DNA of 64,000 nt, taken from contig JACTVC010000004.1 of NCBI GenBank assembly GCA_018417955.1, positions 2,294,001-2,358,000 of the forward strand, in the 5' to 3' direction. Shown in pieces: positions 21,395-33,348 of the stretch. How positions within the stretch are numbered: position 1 is the stretch's first letter; each line of letters opens with the position of its first letter. The position numbers were made by a program, and so were the translations under genes. This DNA is from Laccaria trichodermophora (Eukaryota > Basidiomycota > Agaricomycetes > Agaricales > Hydnangiaceae). Under the pieces are notes generated by a model. That model ran no database searches and was not told the DNA's origin. It saw nothing but the letters and a program-made list of their open reading frames with translations.

Positions 21395-22219
21395 ATGTCA
21401 AGTGATCGGATAATTGCGACCATCACAAAGCTTAATAGCGAGAATTATCATGATTGGAAATTTGCAGTCAGTATAGTGCTTCAGCAGAAGGGATGTTGGA
21501 AGGTGACTTCAGGAGAAGAAGAAAAACCATCCACAAAGGAGGCAGAGAAGTCATGGGAGACTAAAGCCAAGGAAGGATTTACGTTGATTGCGCTTACCGT
21601 CGAGCCAAGCCAATACACATATGTACGCGATGCTAAAAATGGACCAGAAGCGTGGAAAGTGCTGAAGGATATTTACAAGAAGAACAGTTGGTCCATGCGC
21701 ATTAACCTTAAACGGCAATTCTATGGATTTGAGCATGACAAGAGCACATCAATTTCCGCTTATGTCAACGGCATCACAGATCTGTCAAGAAAACTCAATG
21801 CCATCGGAGTATCACTCTCAGATCAAGACATTACAGATGTCCTTATATTCAATTTGGACAATGAATATTCAAGCATAGCTACATCACTTATTGCATCAAA
21901 GGAGGAGTTAACAACAACTGATGTTAAAAGTGCATTGCTCGAGGAGGAACGACGAAAAGGAGGGCCAGGCACAGAGATTGCCCTATATAGTAATGGCATC
22001 AATAATGATGGAAAGGGACCAGGTGGGCGCAGAGGCCCAAATCGGGATCGCCGTGAAGGATTAATTGATCATCGCATGTGCTATCGCTGTGGACGCACCG
22101 GACATATCTCACAACACTGCAAAGCCGTCAAAACAGCTGATGGAAAAGATATCAATGATTCACCGACAAAGGAAACATCACAATTTGCAATTGCATCGTT
22201 GGGTGATGCATGTTATTGA
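21395..22219 (+). CDS. gag: Ty1/copia-like Gag with CCHC zinc knuckle, 274 aa
   Basis: Gag forms the cytoplasmic particle that packages retroelement RNA. The N-terminal part reads ITKLNSENYHDWKFAVSIVL and then EAWKVLKDIYKKNS, the standard fold of copia-type Gag. The C terminus has a nucleic-acid-binding zinc knuckle, C229-x2-C232-x4-H237-x4-C242 (CYRCGRTGHISQHC), after a basic Gly/Arg stretch. The frame is intact from ATG to TAA. About 95 bp of leader follows the 5' LTR, beginning with a G/C-rich tract near the expected primer-binding position. No pol sequence follows; the remaining 226 bp before the 3' LTR are non-coding. The intact frame suggests the protein still matters for mobilisation. 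Confidence 0.9.
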   Translation: MSSDRIIATITKLNSENYHDWKFAVSIVLQQKGCWKVTSGEEEKPSTKEAEKSWETKAKEGFTLIALTVEPSQYTYVRDAKNGPEAWKVLKDIYKKNSWSMRINLKRQFYGFEHDKSTSISAYVNGITDLSRKLNAIGVSLSDQDITDVLIFNLDNEYSSIATSLIASKEELTTTDVKSALLEEERRKGGPGTEIALYSNGINNDGKGPGGRRGPNRDRREGLIDHRMCYRCGRTGHISQHCKAVKTADGKDINDSPTKETSQFAIASLGDACY

Positions 22220-22445
22220 AGGAATTATGGAATTTCCCAGGCTATCAGCAAGTAAGCAGTTGAGGAAGAGCTCCTGCCGAAATGGGGAAATATATTTTGG
22301 GATGCCTATCAGGCAAAAGACTGCAGATCTAAGGAATGATCTACAGATATTCTGGTGCTGATGCTACGTGACCAGCACAGACATGAAGGAACTATTTTTA
22401 GGATTTATTTTGAAAGCTCTTTGGAAATGCCAAATTGAGGAGGAG

Positions 22446-22632
22446 TGTTGGAATAGTACAATCCGGCATTTGCCAGTACATTCTCGCACTTAATTAATTA
22501 GTAATATCGGACTATTAACTTAGTAATCCCGAGTATGTAGATAACACTAGAACATGGTAGATACATAGTAATTAGGTATATAAGGACTGTAGAATCTCGT
22601 ACATAATAGTAGTTCATCCTCTATTTCCAACA
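22446..22632 (+). repeat. 3' LTR
   Basis: 187 bp, identical to the 5' LTR except C at 22508. A near-identical LTR pair implies recent insertion. The difference lies at a CpG/TpG site. Confidence 0.92.
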
Positions 22633-22637
22633 AGCCC

Positions 22638-23014
22638 AGGCTCTGAGACTCGTTCACCAGGCAATGAGTTCTAGCATCAAGACTGAACTCAATGTTAAAT
22701 TTGGGGTTGACGACTGGACCATCGTTCTCCAGTGCGCTTTCGTCTGTAAGGAGTTTTTCTTTTCCACTCACGTTCCTTCAAGCGACCCGCCACACTGTTC
22801 CAACCCGAAAGCGGGGCGCATTCAGCCAACAGGCGATCACATAACGCTCTGGGGTTTCCACCATGGTTCCAACCAGTCGCAGTTCTTCATGCACATCTAC
22901 GTCACCAATGACCACGTTATTGAATGGGGCGTAGATAATCGCAAAGTGTTCAACCTGACGTTTTATGACCATTTGTGGAGCAGAGAGGTCAATTTATTTG
23001 TTGTGACTCTTTGA
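22638..23014 (+). pseudogene. 3' part of the open reading frame interrupted by the LTR element
   Basis: This continues the frame left at 21112 and runs through VDDWTIVLQCAFVCKEF, GRIQPTGDHITLWGFHHGS and HVIEWGVDNRKVFN to a stop at 23012-23014. The composition looks like a folded protein, but I do not recognise a family. Confidence 0.4.
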
Positions 23015-26000
23015 CTTGACCATAACTTCTAGTTTTTCTTTTTCTGTAGGTACTTGAAGACGACGAGCACACGGAAGATGCGTGAACAACCCAGATCTAC
23101 GCGTCAGCCTTCACGTTTGCAACCGATTGGCACTGTGCATATGTACATCTTCCTCATAGATTTGTACAGTTGATACTTATGACATTTCTTGGCATTCACC
23201 TGGGATATAACGTCAATATTGTGATTCTAACATGTCCACGCCATCTATTTTTAGCAATTGTATCTCGCTTTAAAATTGCTAGAGTCAAGAAGGTGTTCGA
23301 GGGAGGCAACCAAACTCCATGCTTCGACTCATGTCGCCAAGTACATCTCACCTCTTTTTGCATCATTAATCAGATCGAGGAAGCGTCGTCGTGTCCTGAA
23401 TAACAAGAAGTGCCTTTCACACGCTGCAAAAACAAATCCAGAAGCTCCCCTGCCGGAAGACGTGCAAGACCAAGGTTTACTCGCACCTCCGTCCTCTTCC
23501 TCCTCCCTTTCCGGTCATGCGAGTACGGCCTCCCCGCAGGGGCTGTTGACAAGCTAGCGACCGCTAAACCTGGGACATACCCTTCTAGCCACGTCGAGAC
23601 GCTTGAAGGAAACATTGACGACACTTCCTACTTCTGCCTTTCAATCACATTTGCAATGTGTATCGAGGAGATGATTATCAAAAGACTGGGCGACTGTGAC
23701 ACAATGTAAGTTGTCACCCTGGGACCACTCATCTAATGTGGAAACACTAACATACCTCTTTCCTTCTCAGTATCAACGGCATTGTTACGCAGCTCATAGC
23801 CTTTGTCTATGCCCAAGCTCCCTTCATCACCATCCTGCCCCATCGATCCGGATGATCTATAGTTGCTTTTTCGGCCGGGGAGCAGGAGTATGGCAGGGCG
23901 GGAAGTGGGTGCAAGTAGGCTTTGTTTGGCTATGAGCTGGCTATGATCTCAAGTTCAGCATCCCAGCTTTGACGGATAAAACTCACATTGAACGATTCAG
24001 CTCGTTCATTTCTAATGACCTCGTTCAAGCTGTCAGCACGTCTAGATGGCGTCATTTGATTAGCAATGCAACCACAGGTGCGAAATCCCACAACAAAGAG
24101 AGGGGGTGTTCGTGGACAGCACAATTACAATTCAGCGTTGCTTTCAAGTTGACGAATTCGAGCGGGTGTCGCTTGAATTACATACTTCGTGAGTTGTCGC
24201 TGTGTAATCGAACGTGGAAATGCTAACGTTCCCTGCAGCCTTCATGAACTAAGTATGCCACAGCCTGTAAGTCGGTAGTTCTCGTTATTTGGGTCATCAG
24301 AAAACTCACATGAATGTATATATAAGTCGTTTTGCAAGGTGCTGCTGACATGCTGTCGTCTAAATTTCGGATGGAGATGGAGCACTTGATTGGAGGGGAC
24401 TGTAAAGGCAGAGAATTGAGAACAAGGGAAGTGATTCGAGAGGAGGCATCATATACAATACGTCCACTTTCCAGGTGGCTGAGGCGCATCTGCATGATGG
24501 TTGTGTTGTATCGTTTTTTGTAACGCATGCCAGACAGGAGTGAAACTCAAGATCGTTGAAGTATCGTACATCACAAAGAGCACATGTATGTCTATCTTAT
24601 TACATAAATTTATATATTCTGCAGAAATTCCGAGGGTCCTGGTGGAATCCAACGAGCAAGTCTGCACACTCGTCGTAACAAAAATCGCGATGACTGTCTC
24701 AACAACACTTCCTCTGCCATCCTCCCTTAGTATTGTGAAACTTGAAGGAAGCCTCCTTCGCCATATACGTAACGGTATTGAATCCGAATATTTGCATTGA
24801 CGCGAACCACCACTCGTCTTCGTGGATCTCCGTTCCGGGATGTGGACGAGCTGGCCATCCTTTTGGTGATGGTATGTTCAATGAGGGGGTTCTCAACGAG
24901 CTAACTGGTACAACAGGAGTTCTCTGACCTTTCACTTGCAGCGTATGCCACTAATTAATTATAACTGTCCCAGCCACAACAATTCCGTTTTATTGCAGCG
25001 CCAGTATACATAGCTTGCCCCCCTACGCCCCACACTTGACAGAATCTTGCACGGCAAGTATATCTCAATGGCATCTTGTGTTGGTAGGTTGCTGTGAGGA
25101 CCAACACAATGGTTTAACTGTTGAACACGACACCGGCTGCGTGGCCTGTCGGAGGTTGTATCTCGTGGAAGATGTTGCTTAACCAGAAGATGAGACCTAG
25201 GCAGCTCAAGCTTGAGGCTGAGCCAGAAAGGGCGCAGGGGGATCTTCAACATCAGGAGGATCATCGAAACCGGTGTCTGAAATTGCGTGGTTTACATATG
25301 AGTAAGTGAGATCATGCCAAAGACTCTCACCTTCAGAGTCGGAGTCGGAAGCAGGAGGAGCTGCACCTCGAGAACTACCTCCACGACCACCTCGGTTGCA
25401 TCCAGGAGCCCTCTTCCTCAGCCTGCTGCGCCGTTTCCCCCACAACCCCCGCTTCCCCCTCCTGCTCTACTGCCGCCACCACCGCCTCTTGCTCCTGCTC
25501 CTCCTCCCCCTCCTTCACACCCAACAACGCCAGCACCAAACGACACCGGGTAGTTGCAAGAGCGTAATCTTGAGGTGTGCAGATACGGGGTTGGAGATTT
25601 GGAGGTTCATGTCGCCTTTCGGTCCGAGGGATTGGAGACCACCGTCATGGAGGAGGGGAAATGACATTTGTTCCTTAATAAATGTGTACTAGATGAGCCC
25701 AATTAATGAATTCAAAAACGTGAAAATTGCCGAACCTCTCAGCCTCAACCTCAAGGATACTTCCCCTGAATCGTCGGCGCCTGCATTGAGGTTGTCAGCG
25801 CGTTCTCTCCTCTCCAATCCTGTGGTTGAACACCTCACCCGTCCAACACAAGCTTCATTCCGCTCCTCTTGAACTTGGCAGGAGTCGTGACGCGGGTGAT
25901 GGGAGAAGGTTCCAAGGTTAGTCTCCTGATATTCCACGGCCTCAGAAGGCCAACCTCATACAAGGCATCAGAGGGGTATTTTTTATAACAAGAAATTGCC

Positions 26001-26300
26001 ACACATGGCAAATGTTCGGGACGTGACAGTGTGACCCGCCCTTTACAATACCTTTTCTCAATGTTTCAGATGGTTCTCATTGCAAAAATATCAGATAACA
26101 AAATTGCTATAAAAGGTAAAGATATCTTTCTAATATCTTTCACATATCTCCGTCATCAAAATTTGTAATAACGCCAATCATTAAATTGGAAAAGATATTG
26201 AAGAAGATATTTTAAATTTCCTTCCCGATATATCCTGCCAAGAAAAGGTGTAAAATTTATTAGTTTCTACACAATTCTTTCACAATTTATCTGCCATTTA
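23015..26300. other. Degenerate region, no named gene
   Basis: One plus-strand pair of segments is exon-like: NIDDTSYFCLSITFAMCIEE near 23611 ends at a GTAAGT donor (about 23708), and INGIVTQLIAFVYAQAPF follows the acceptor near 23770. Around 25310-25560 a Pro/Leu-rich frame arises from CT-rich sequence and a Ser/Asp-rich frame lies opposite. I cannot assign any function; the interval looks like decayed genes and TEs. Confidence 0.3.
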
Positions 26301-26321
26301 CATAAGCCAATGCCCGCAGTG

Positions 26322-26702
26322 CTACAACCTCTACACTTTTCAAATTTTTGTCATGGATCAGCCACAATTCTAGTCAATGGCCACTATTCACAACTTGGCT
26401 ACCTCAATTGCAAGATTACTGCAGAACTTTATCTGAGGCTCAGAATAATTCGCTTGTTAGGCCTACAACTAAAATTCTTGCACAATGCTTACCAAATTTC
26501 ATCTACTTTACACACGGTTTACAAATTTTTGTCATGGATCAGCCACAATTCTGGTCAACAGCCACTAGTTACAACTCGGCCATCTCAATTGCAAGATTAC
26601 TGCAGTGAATTATCTGAGGCTCATAATAATTCCTTTGTTGGGCCTTCAACTGTAATTCTTGCATTATGCTTACCACACTTCACCTACTTTACACACCATC
26701 TT
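26322..26702 (+). repeat. Tandem duplication, 181-bp unit, two copies plus start of a third
   Basis: CAAATTT with its following sequence occurs at 26340, 26522 and 26703, exactly 181 bp apart twice. Each unit contains TGTCATGGATCAGCCACAAT and AATTGCAAGATTACTGCAG. The first two units are complete and differ at scattered sites. There is no coding support. Confidence 0.75.
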
Positions 26703-27523
26703 CAAATTTAGATCTAGCATCCAAGGTACCAAAGCAGTGCCACATTGTTTTGACTTGACAAATACTATCTGGCAAAATCAAGTGCCCGTGCATGCCCGTG
26801 AGTGCCCGTGATTTTCCTTGATTTTCCTGATGGATCAACACCAATGTCGTCCTCGACCATCATCGCCAACTTCCTCAATCATATTTTGAACTTGGAATCG
26901 ACAGCAACTGGACGACCTGGTTCTTACCTCCGGCTGCGTAAATGGAGGGTTATGGTATGTCTTCATTGTTTTTGATTCCCCCTTCGATGAGCCCCAGTTT
27001 TCTGACAACGCACTTGTAGTTTCATCCCCTGGACTCGAATCGCGCACCTCAGATTCCGCTGACAATGTGTCTGGCATGTCTTATGAAGGAAGGAATAGTA
27101 GGTGAGCTGTAGAGGAGAGGATACCTGTTTAGGTGGAGGGTTAAGCTTTCAAGGCCGGTGCTGTATCCCAGGTAAGAGCATCAGTTCTTCCAACAACCAT
27201 CTCTTGCTAAGACACGTCCAGAATCAATGCCGAGGTTCGCTTACTAGCTCACAGAAACTTGAGCTCAAGCACTAGCCTGTCCATGTTTCGTGTTCACCCC
27301 TTACCCCTGGTTGCAATTTCTGAAGCCCTAGATGTGTTCAACCATTCACAAACGTCAGCCCGACGGAGCTTCGCTGATATCTCTTTCCAACGACAAGATC
27401 CGACACGTTCAAGCCCTGCAAGGCCCATCGAATCCCCTCCATCCCCTCAAATACGACAGTGCGGGCAGACATTTGCGTATGTGCTCTTTCTTTTGGTTTG
27501 GCCCTAACTCCTCCAGCGCTAAT

Positions 27524-27705
27524 TGGTCGGCGTTCCACAGGATCATCGGGCCTGTTCTCAAAAGCATCAAGCTCATAATCGCTAGGGTACTGTCTGATGT
27601 AGACGACGAATCAACATACATGCAGCGACGACGGGATATTTGGTCGGCGTTTCTCAGGGTCATCAGGCCTGTCCTCAAAAGCATTAAAATCATACTCGCC
27701 AGACC
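27524..27705. repeat. Direct repeat of about 62 bp, 119 bp apart
   Basis: A block starting GGTCGGCGTTCCACAGGATC (27524) recurs as GGTCGGCGTTTCTCAGGGTC (27643). Both continue through CAAAAGCAT. On the minus strand both read as ENRPDDPVERRP- or EDRPDDPEKRRP-like peptides, so this may be a duplicated exon of a lost minus-strand gene. Confidence 0.5.
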
Positions 27706-27859
27706 CAGCCAATTTCGACCCTTTATACATGGGAATTCAAAGCGGACGATATTGCCTATACTATATTCAGTTTTGACAATTTCGGGCATGGTAAGGCTTG
27801 TTTTTTCTACTAGTTTCACGACCTTATTGCTACTTTCTCGTCGTTAGCCCGCCAGACAT

Positions 27860-30420
27860 CCACTATAAAACACGATACACCTAAAAATATTCAACCGCCG
27901 GAAGCTCTCACAGGGGTAAAATCAGGCTTGAATCAACGCTCGGATGTTGGAACGAGGAGGTGTGCTTGCGGGTGGTGCGGTTGACCTCCGCTAAGTTGTC
28001 ATACGCTCTCGTCAATATCGAAATGGGACACGGGGTGGCTTTAATTCCCTTCCGTGTGGGGGCGGATTCTGAAGATGGACGGCAAACTCGCTGCAGTTTG
28101 ATGTGAATTGTTACATTGTCGGGAACACTTGGTACGTTGTTATCCTATGCTAGCCTGCGTCGCGTTTGACTTTTCTTTGCCAGCAACTATGTGCGGACAT
28201 CAACATTGTAAGCTCCAGGGCACCGTGCTTTCCCCCATTCAACAACATCAAAAAGTAAGCGAGTCCGCTGCAATTGGTGAACTGCAGTATCTATAACCGA
28301 TCTCAACTCCTCCGTTGGGGCCGTAACATTTACGTGGAATGTAGTTAACGACGTGTGTAGATAGGGAATGTAGATGTAACGTCCAGTAAATTTGATATTA
28401 CATAAATTTGAAGTGTCGTTCAGAATGTGCAGCAGCTTTTCCTGGTTTTCCTGGCTGTCCCTCAGGGCATGCGATCCTTCCAGTTTACAGAGGGTGGATG
28501 TTCGCGGAGGAGGTGTGCTTGAAGTCTACTCCATCCAATCACTGAAATGTCTGTAAGTACTTGCAGATTGCGGGAAGATTGTTGATCAACAACAAATTTG
28601 ATCACAAAGGTTGCCCTCGACTGCCATCATCCCTTTGAAAACCGCGCTCAGACAGTTCCCCTCGCCCTCTTGGATCGTTTAACCGTGTGTCTGTCCACTC
28701 AAGGTAATCGAGTACGTGTCTCTCAGATCCAGCCCTCCTCTCGCTGACGAGTAATCCAGTGTCGCCCAAGTCTCCTACTGGCGCATACCGGTCACCGTCC
28801 ATGACGCTTTTTCAAGCAGCATATACCTTGCCCGTCAACCTGAGGACTGGAGGACGAGTCCGGAAGATTGCGTCACGCACGGTATGTCCACGCTCTATCC
28901 CTGTCTATGTTCAGTTTTGACAATGCGTTCAGAAGTACCGCACCATCCCCTCGGACTCGGTTCACACACACCAGGGATGAGCTCCGGTTCCTACGACGAT
29001 GTGCTGAGGACAACTCGTGGCAGAAATGAGTTTTACGCGAGGTTGCAGAGGAGAGGGTAAGTGTGGAGGAGAAGAATCAAAATCAGTGGTCCATTGCAGG
29101 TACGAACGTCAACTCCTTGACTGATCAATTCGGGCTAAGCGTTCTCATCTCTAGAGGGCAGTTCGCTGTTTCATAGAAACCCCGGTACCAGTTCCTCTGC
29201 TCTTGGCTATGTTGTGGCTCTGGTTTCTTTCGGTCAGGCTTAGATTGACCGGGAAATTTTCAACGCCCGACACACTCGACTCTCGACGCTGCATTAAATC
29301 ACATTGGACCACCTCCTATACGTAGGGCGCTGGGAGACATCACGTATGTCCTCTTGCTTTGGGTATGACTCTAACACCTCAGGCTTTTGACGACAGGCTA
29401 ATCACATTATCGTTTTGCAGAGTCAGTGACGTATAAACTTTTGAGGCATCAAGTTTACACAAACGAACCGACCGTCTCGTAGGTGATGAACCAACGCTGA
29501 CACGGGAGCTAGCTGCCAACTCTACGCCCTCAATCTAGCTACCGTTCGCACGCCTCCTCTACAAGCTCAATCTTCCCTTGCATACTGTCACTTAGCCCCT
29601 GCGCTCAAAACTCGGGATGAGTGTGCAATCTCTCATGAAGGATAAAGCTAACACAGCGGTTGAAAGGACGCTGATTTCTGAGCTTTGATTCCGGGGCGTA
29701 ATAGTTCATGGCATCGGGAACGTATGACACTCATGCAGTACGTGTCCTGTCGGGCTCTTTCAACTTCGTTTTGCTGATAACTTTCTGTCGTGCGGTTAGT
29801 CAAAAGTTGTCGGTGTTTATGGGTCCCGAAAACCTCGCCTTAAACCGAGTCAGAGGCCATCGTGCAACCCCTTTCTACTCGTCAACCACTCTCAAGTGAC
29901 GCGGGATTGAAGGCAAACAGGGGACGCACCTCTGGTGGTAACTTTCTGGCTTACGCACGCGACTTGCACGCGACCATCTCGTCGCTGAGGTTTCAGGTAT
30001 GTCCCCTCTATCAGCGACTTTTCTTTGGAGCTCCTGATCATGCATCCTACAGATCACCTCGCATGGCATACACTCAACACCTCTACTCACGCATTTCAGC
30101 ACGACGATGTAAACAACGTCTTCATGGTGGGAGCAGACGCTAGCCGCGGTCGGTTTTGTGCACAGCCACGGCCATGCATTCACAGGAAATCAAGACCCAG
30201 CGACCCCCCTCAAGCAAAATATGAGCTTTGTGAGTGTTATTTCTCTGCCAGAGTGTGCAAGGTTTCCATGCCCCGAAAGAACGGAAAGTTTGTCGTGGAA
30301 GGGGTGTATTGGGCTGGATGGGTTGGATGACGTTGGCCTTGTTGGAGATCATTGAGTTAAAATGTGGTCAGAAGATCGTTGGGCTAACGCTGGTTGTTGT
30401 GGAGATAAAATTCTCAAGGA
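27860..30420. other. Degenerate region without supported genes
   Basis: Short exon-like peptides (for example SSGSYDDVLRTTRGRNEFYA near 28980) occur without a continuous gene. The part at about 29470-29680 shows weak similarity to 37010-37235, including a CTACCGTTCGC-CGCCTCC block, suggesting two relics of one old repeat. A Ser/Arg-rich frame at 30424-30855 has no recognisable family. Confidence 0.3.
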
Positions 30421-30862
30421 ACAATGACTGACTCCGTTGAACAGTTCCAGTCGTCCTCCTCAAATCTGGCACGTTTCCGGAGAGATCGTCGTCATCGCGG
30501 AGATAATCGACCACAACCGCGTATGTCTCCTCAGGATGCTTCCAGAAGCTCATCAACATCCACACAGGCCATGATCGACGGCTCAACAACGGGTGTTCCC
30601 GCCAATCCTATTACTACAAGCGCCTCACCCTCACTCCCCTTGAACTCCCAGCCCTGCCCCGAGGAGCTGGTACGAAAAGGTCCGCAAAGAGGTCGAGAAG
30701 GAGGTCAGTTGACAAATGGCACAAGTCGAGTTGGGCGCAAGACCGGGCGTCAGACTAACCAACTTTTAGCGGCGACGGGCAGCAAAACATACAGTGCACG
30801 TAGTAACAACACCGCCATGTACCTTCCAGAGAGGCCAAGTGGAGGAGGGCCATAACAGCTTA

Positions 30863-31073
30863 CAGCCATGTGCAGAACATAGGGCGCGGGCTGTGTTTTT
30901 TTTTTTTTTGGGTCCAAACAAAGAAGTTGTTAGAGCCGCGTAGTATTATCAATGTAGCACACTCAAATGTAGTCCGTTTAGCTTGAAAATAGATCCATTC
31001 GATGCCGATTTTTATTCTGCATCTGTAGGTACAAAGTATATACATAAATCTATTGAATTTGTGCAAGAACGAG
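30863..31073 (+). repeat. Left TIR of the Tc1/mariner-type element
   Basis: This matches the complement of 34792-35001, from CAGCCATGTGCAGAACATAG through the T-run and GGGTCCAAACAAAGAAGTTG to AATTTGTG. A few substitutions occur, for example GCTGTG versus GCCGTG and GAAC versus GGGC near the inner end. Confidence 0.9.
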
Positions 31074-31168
31074 TCAAGTTTCCTGTTGCAACGACCTTCC
31101 GCCTCATCACAACGACCTTCAGCGTCGCTTACACATCGCTGCTCGTCTCTGGCACTCTACCCAAGACT

Positions 31169-33120
31169 ATGGCACGCGGCACTGGACGGAAACGTGGTCG
31201 TGGTCGTGGCCGTGGCACTTCTCGCGGATCATCCACGCCCACGGACACCTCAAGCACCGGCTTGAAGATCACCATTCCACTCTTCTCCGCTCTTCGCAGT
31301 GGGCTCCCAGCTAATCCTGCTCCTCTTGACAACGGTGGGGCTTCAGTGCCTGTCAGAAATGTCTCAGCCCCTGCATATAACCCTCCATCTACCCCTCACC
31401 AAGTTGAAACACACTCACAAGATGAGCCACTTCTCCCAAACGAGCCTCTCCCATCGACCCCTACGCAAGAGGGGGAAGAAGAAATTGTCATAACACCACC
31501 TCCTCCCCCTTCAAAAAAAGCTGTCAGGAGGGCAAGAGAGGAAGTTCTTGGTGGTAGATTTGACGAGGATGAGGATGAGGAAATCAGCATCGAGGACCTG
31601 CATGCTCTCAACAACTCTCGCAAGCGTGGCTGGGGCGAAGCTTCTGATAGAGTGCTTGAGGATGGGGAGGACGAGGATGCTGAGGATGACGATGCTGAGG
31701 ATGAGGTTGAAATTGTTGAGAAACCACGTCCATCGAAGAAAGTGCGGAAGCGAGGAGGTGACGATGCTCCTGCTTCGCTTGAAACAAGCATTGAGCCTAG
31801 TAAAAGTGAGTATCCTTCTCAGCGCTGCAAGAAAGGAACTCACCCAATGATTTCATAGAGGTGGTGCTTCTTATCCCCAATGTTTCCAGTGAAGGGGCTC
31901 GTCGCAAGACATTGAGCTTCGATACAGATTACGATGACGCCCTTTCAGTCATCTATACTACCATTGGATGTGCGAACGTTCAGAAGAAGCCTCGCCTTGG
32001 CTACAAATTCTCGTCGGCTGCCCAAAAGACACAGCCAATTGATCTCAGCAGTGAAGACGATTGGACAGGCATGCTTGAGGACCTTCGCGCGTTGCAGAAG
32101 AAGAAGAAAATGGGCATATCAGTCAACTTGTCTGTTGGCCCTGAGGCTGTGAGTTCATTTCCCTTCATTCATCTCACGCTGTCATTCTCAGCTCCAAATA
32201 CAGTACATGGCATCCCTTCGGAATCATTTGAAGAATGGGAAGGCCACGCAGCGTTCTGAGGGTGGATGGGGAGGAGGGGGCGCTGGTCGGAAAAAAGGTA
32301 AGGTGCTGATGATGGATCTCGGGGATAATGATGACGATGAAGATGATGGCGATGGGATGATGGAAAAAGAGAACAAGGCCTATGGACAACTCGAGAAAGT
32401 CCTGACAAAGTGCCAGCTTTGTGGACCAACGAAATTCTGCAAGATCAACAAGGCGGGCGAACACGTATGCCTCTCCTTTCAGCAACGTCGGGGTTGGGCT
32501 GTCGCATTGGTAGCGTAATCTATTTTCTCTACCTTGCATCGCTAATGTAAGATGTTCAGGCAAGTGGGGCTCATGGTGTTACCTTGCAAAATCCACCAAA
32601 AAGCGAGCTTTTCCGTGATTTTAGTGGTCACCCCTCGCTTTTGAGCAAATCTGCTGTTAGTTCCCCAGCAGTTGCCCCACCAGGGTTCATGACCCCTCAA
32701 GTGATGGGTCAACCATACATGTTTCCATGGTACATGCCCCCAGCTCCCAGCTACCCAGGTGGTTATCCACCAACCCCGACCCCAATGTATCCACCTCCTC
32801 ACCAACAACCCCAACCTCCTCCTGCCTATGGTATTCCTTCGAGTGACGGCTTTGACGATACATATGCAAATCCTTACCCCGAGATCAATGCATTCATCAC
32901 AAAGCTATCGGAAAAGCAGCCAAGACGCCAGCTCACCAAGCATATTGCTGATTTCGATGCAAAAGATTACTACAACATCGACCAACTTGCCAAAATTACT
33001 ACCGATCGTCTCTCTGGGCCGGAATTTGGTATGACTTCAGGTAATGCTGAGTTTTTATTAGATGCTGTTCGTGCTGAGATCAAGAAGATTGATCGTGTTC
33101 GTGGTAAGAAACGTGCTTGA
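31169..33120 (+). CDS. 597-aa cargo protein with basic N terminus, Cys motif and SAM-like C terminus
   Basis: Exons by eye: 31169-31805, 31859-32148, 32204-32509, 32560-33120 (1794 nt, no stop; three GT-AG introns of 50-55 bp). The donor at 32510 was chosen because it keeps LSFQQRRGWAVAL in frame before ASGAHGVTLQ, as relatives have. The N terminus is an RG-rich, AT-hook-like tract (GRKRGRGRGRGTSRG). Acidic low-complexity segments follow (about 120-180 and 350-360). A short cysteine motif C379-x2-C382-x5-C388 (KCQLCGPTKFCKI) comes next, then a Pro/Tyr-rich linker. The last about 75 residues (INAFITKLSEK through FLLDAVRAEIKKI) look like a SAM-type helical domain. I know similar Agaricomycete hypothetical proteins but no function. 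Its frame is intact although the transposase is not. A nuclear, DNA-binding role is inference. Confidence 0.75.
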
Positions 33121-33348
33121 TACTGTCCTTCTATTTTATACCCATCCTACTCAAATCTCACTTTCATTTCAACTACCCCCCTTGGTGGATACCCTTTGTT
33201 TTCATCCCTATTTTTTCATTGTTATTTTTTTACATACTCACGACATATAATCCCTGATTTCTCTACCTATATAACTAACCTGTTACACACTTTATGATCA
33301 GTTTTATACCCAACATATATCAATTCATTAAAATATATGTTTACATTA

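Larger units (their letters stand above)
21113..22632 (+). mobile_element. 1.52 kb gag-only LTR retroelement (Ty1/copia-like), non-autonomous
   Basis: Two 187-bp LTRs (TGTTGGAA...TTCCAACA) flank a 1146-bp interior and differ at one position. A perfect 5-bp target duplication AGCCC lies at 21108-21112 and 22633-22637. A purine-rich tract, GAGGAGGAG, precedes the 3' LTR. The only gene is gag; there is no protease, integrase, reverse transcriptase or RNase H. The structure fits the class described in plants as TR-GAG elements, which must borrow replication enzymes from a full-length relative. Confidence 0.9.

Noticed and set aside
25306..25692. Pro/Leu-rich 128-codon frame as a gene
   Set aside because: It arises from CT-rich sequence and has no family match; the opposite strand is equally open.
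32207..32518. Donor at 32465 (GTATGC) for intron 3 of the 597-aa gene
   Set aside because: It would remove LSFQQRRGWAVAL, which matches relatives; the donor at 32510 keeps it and the frame.
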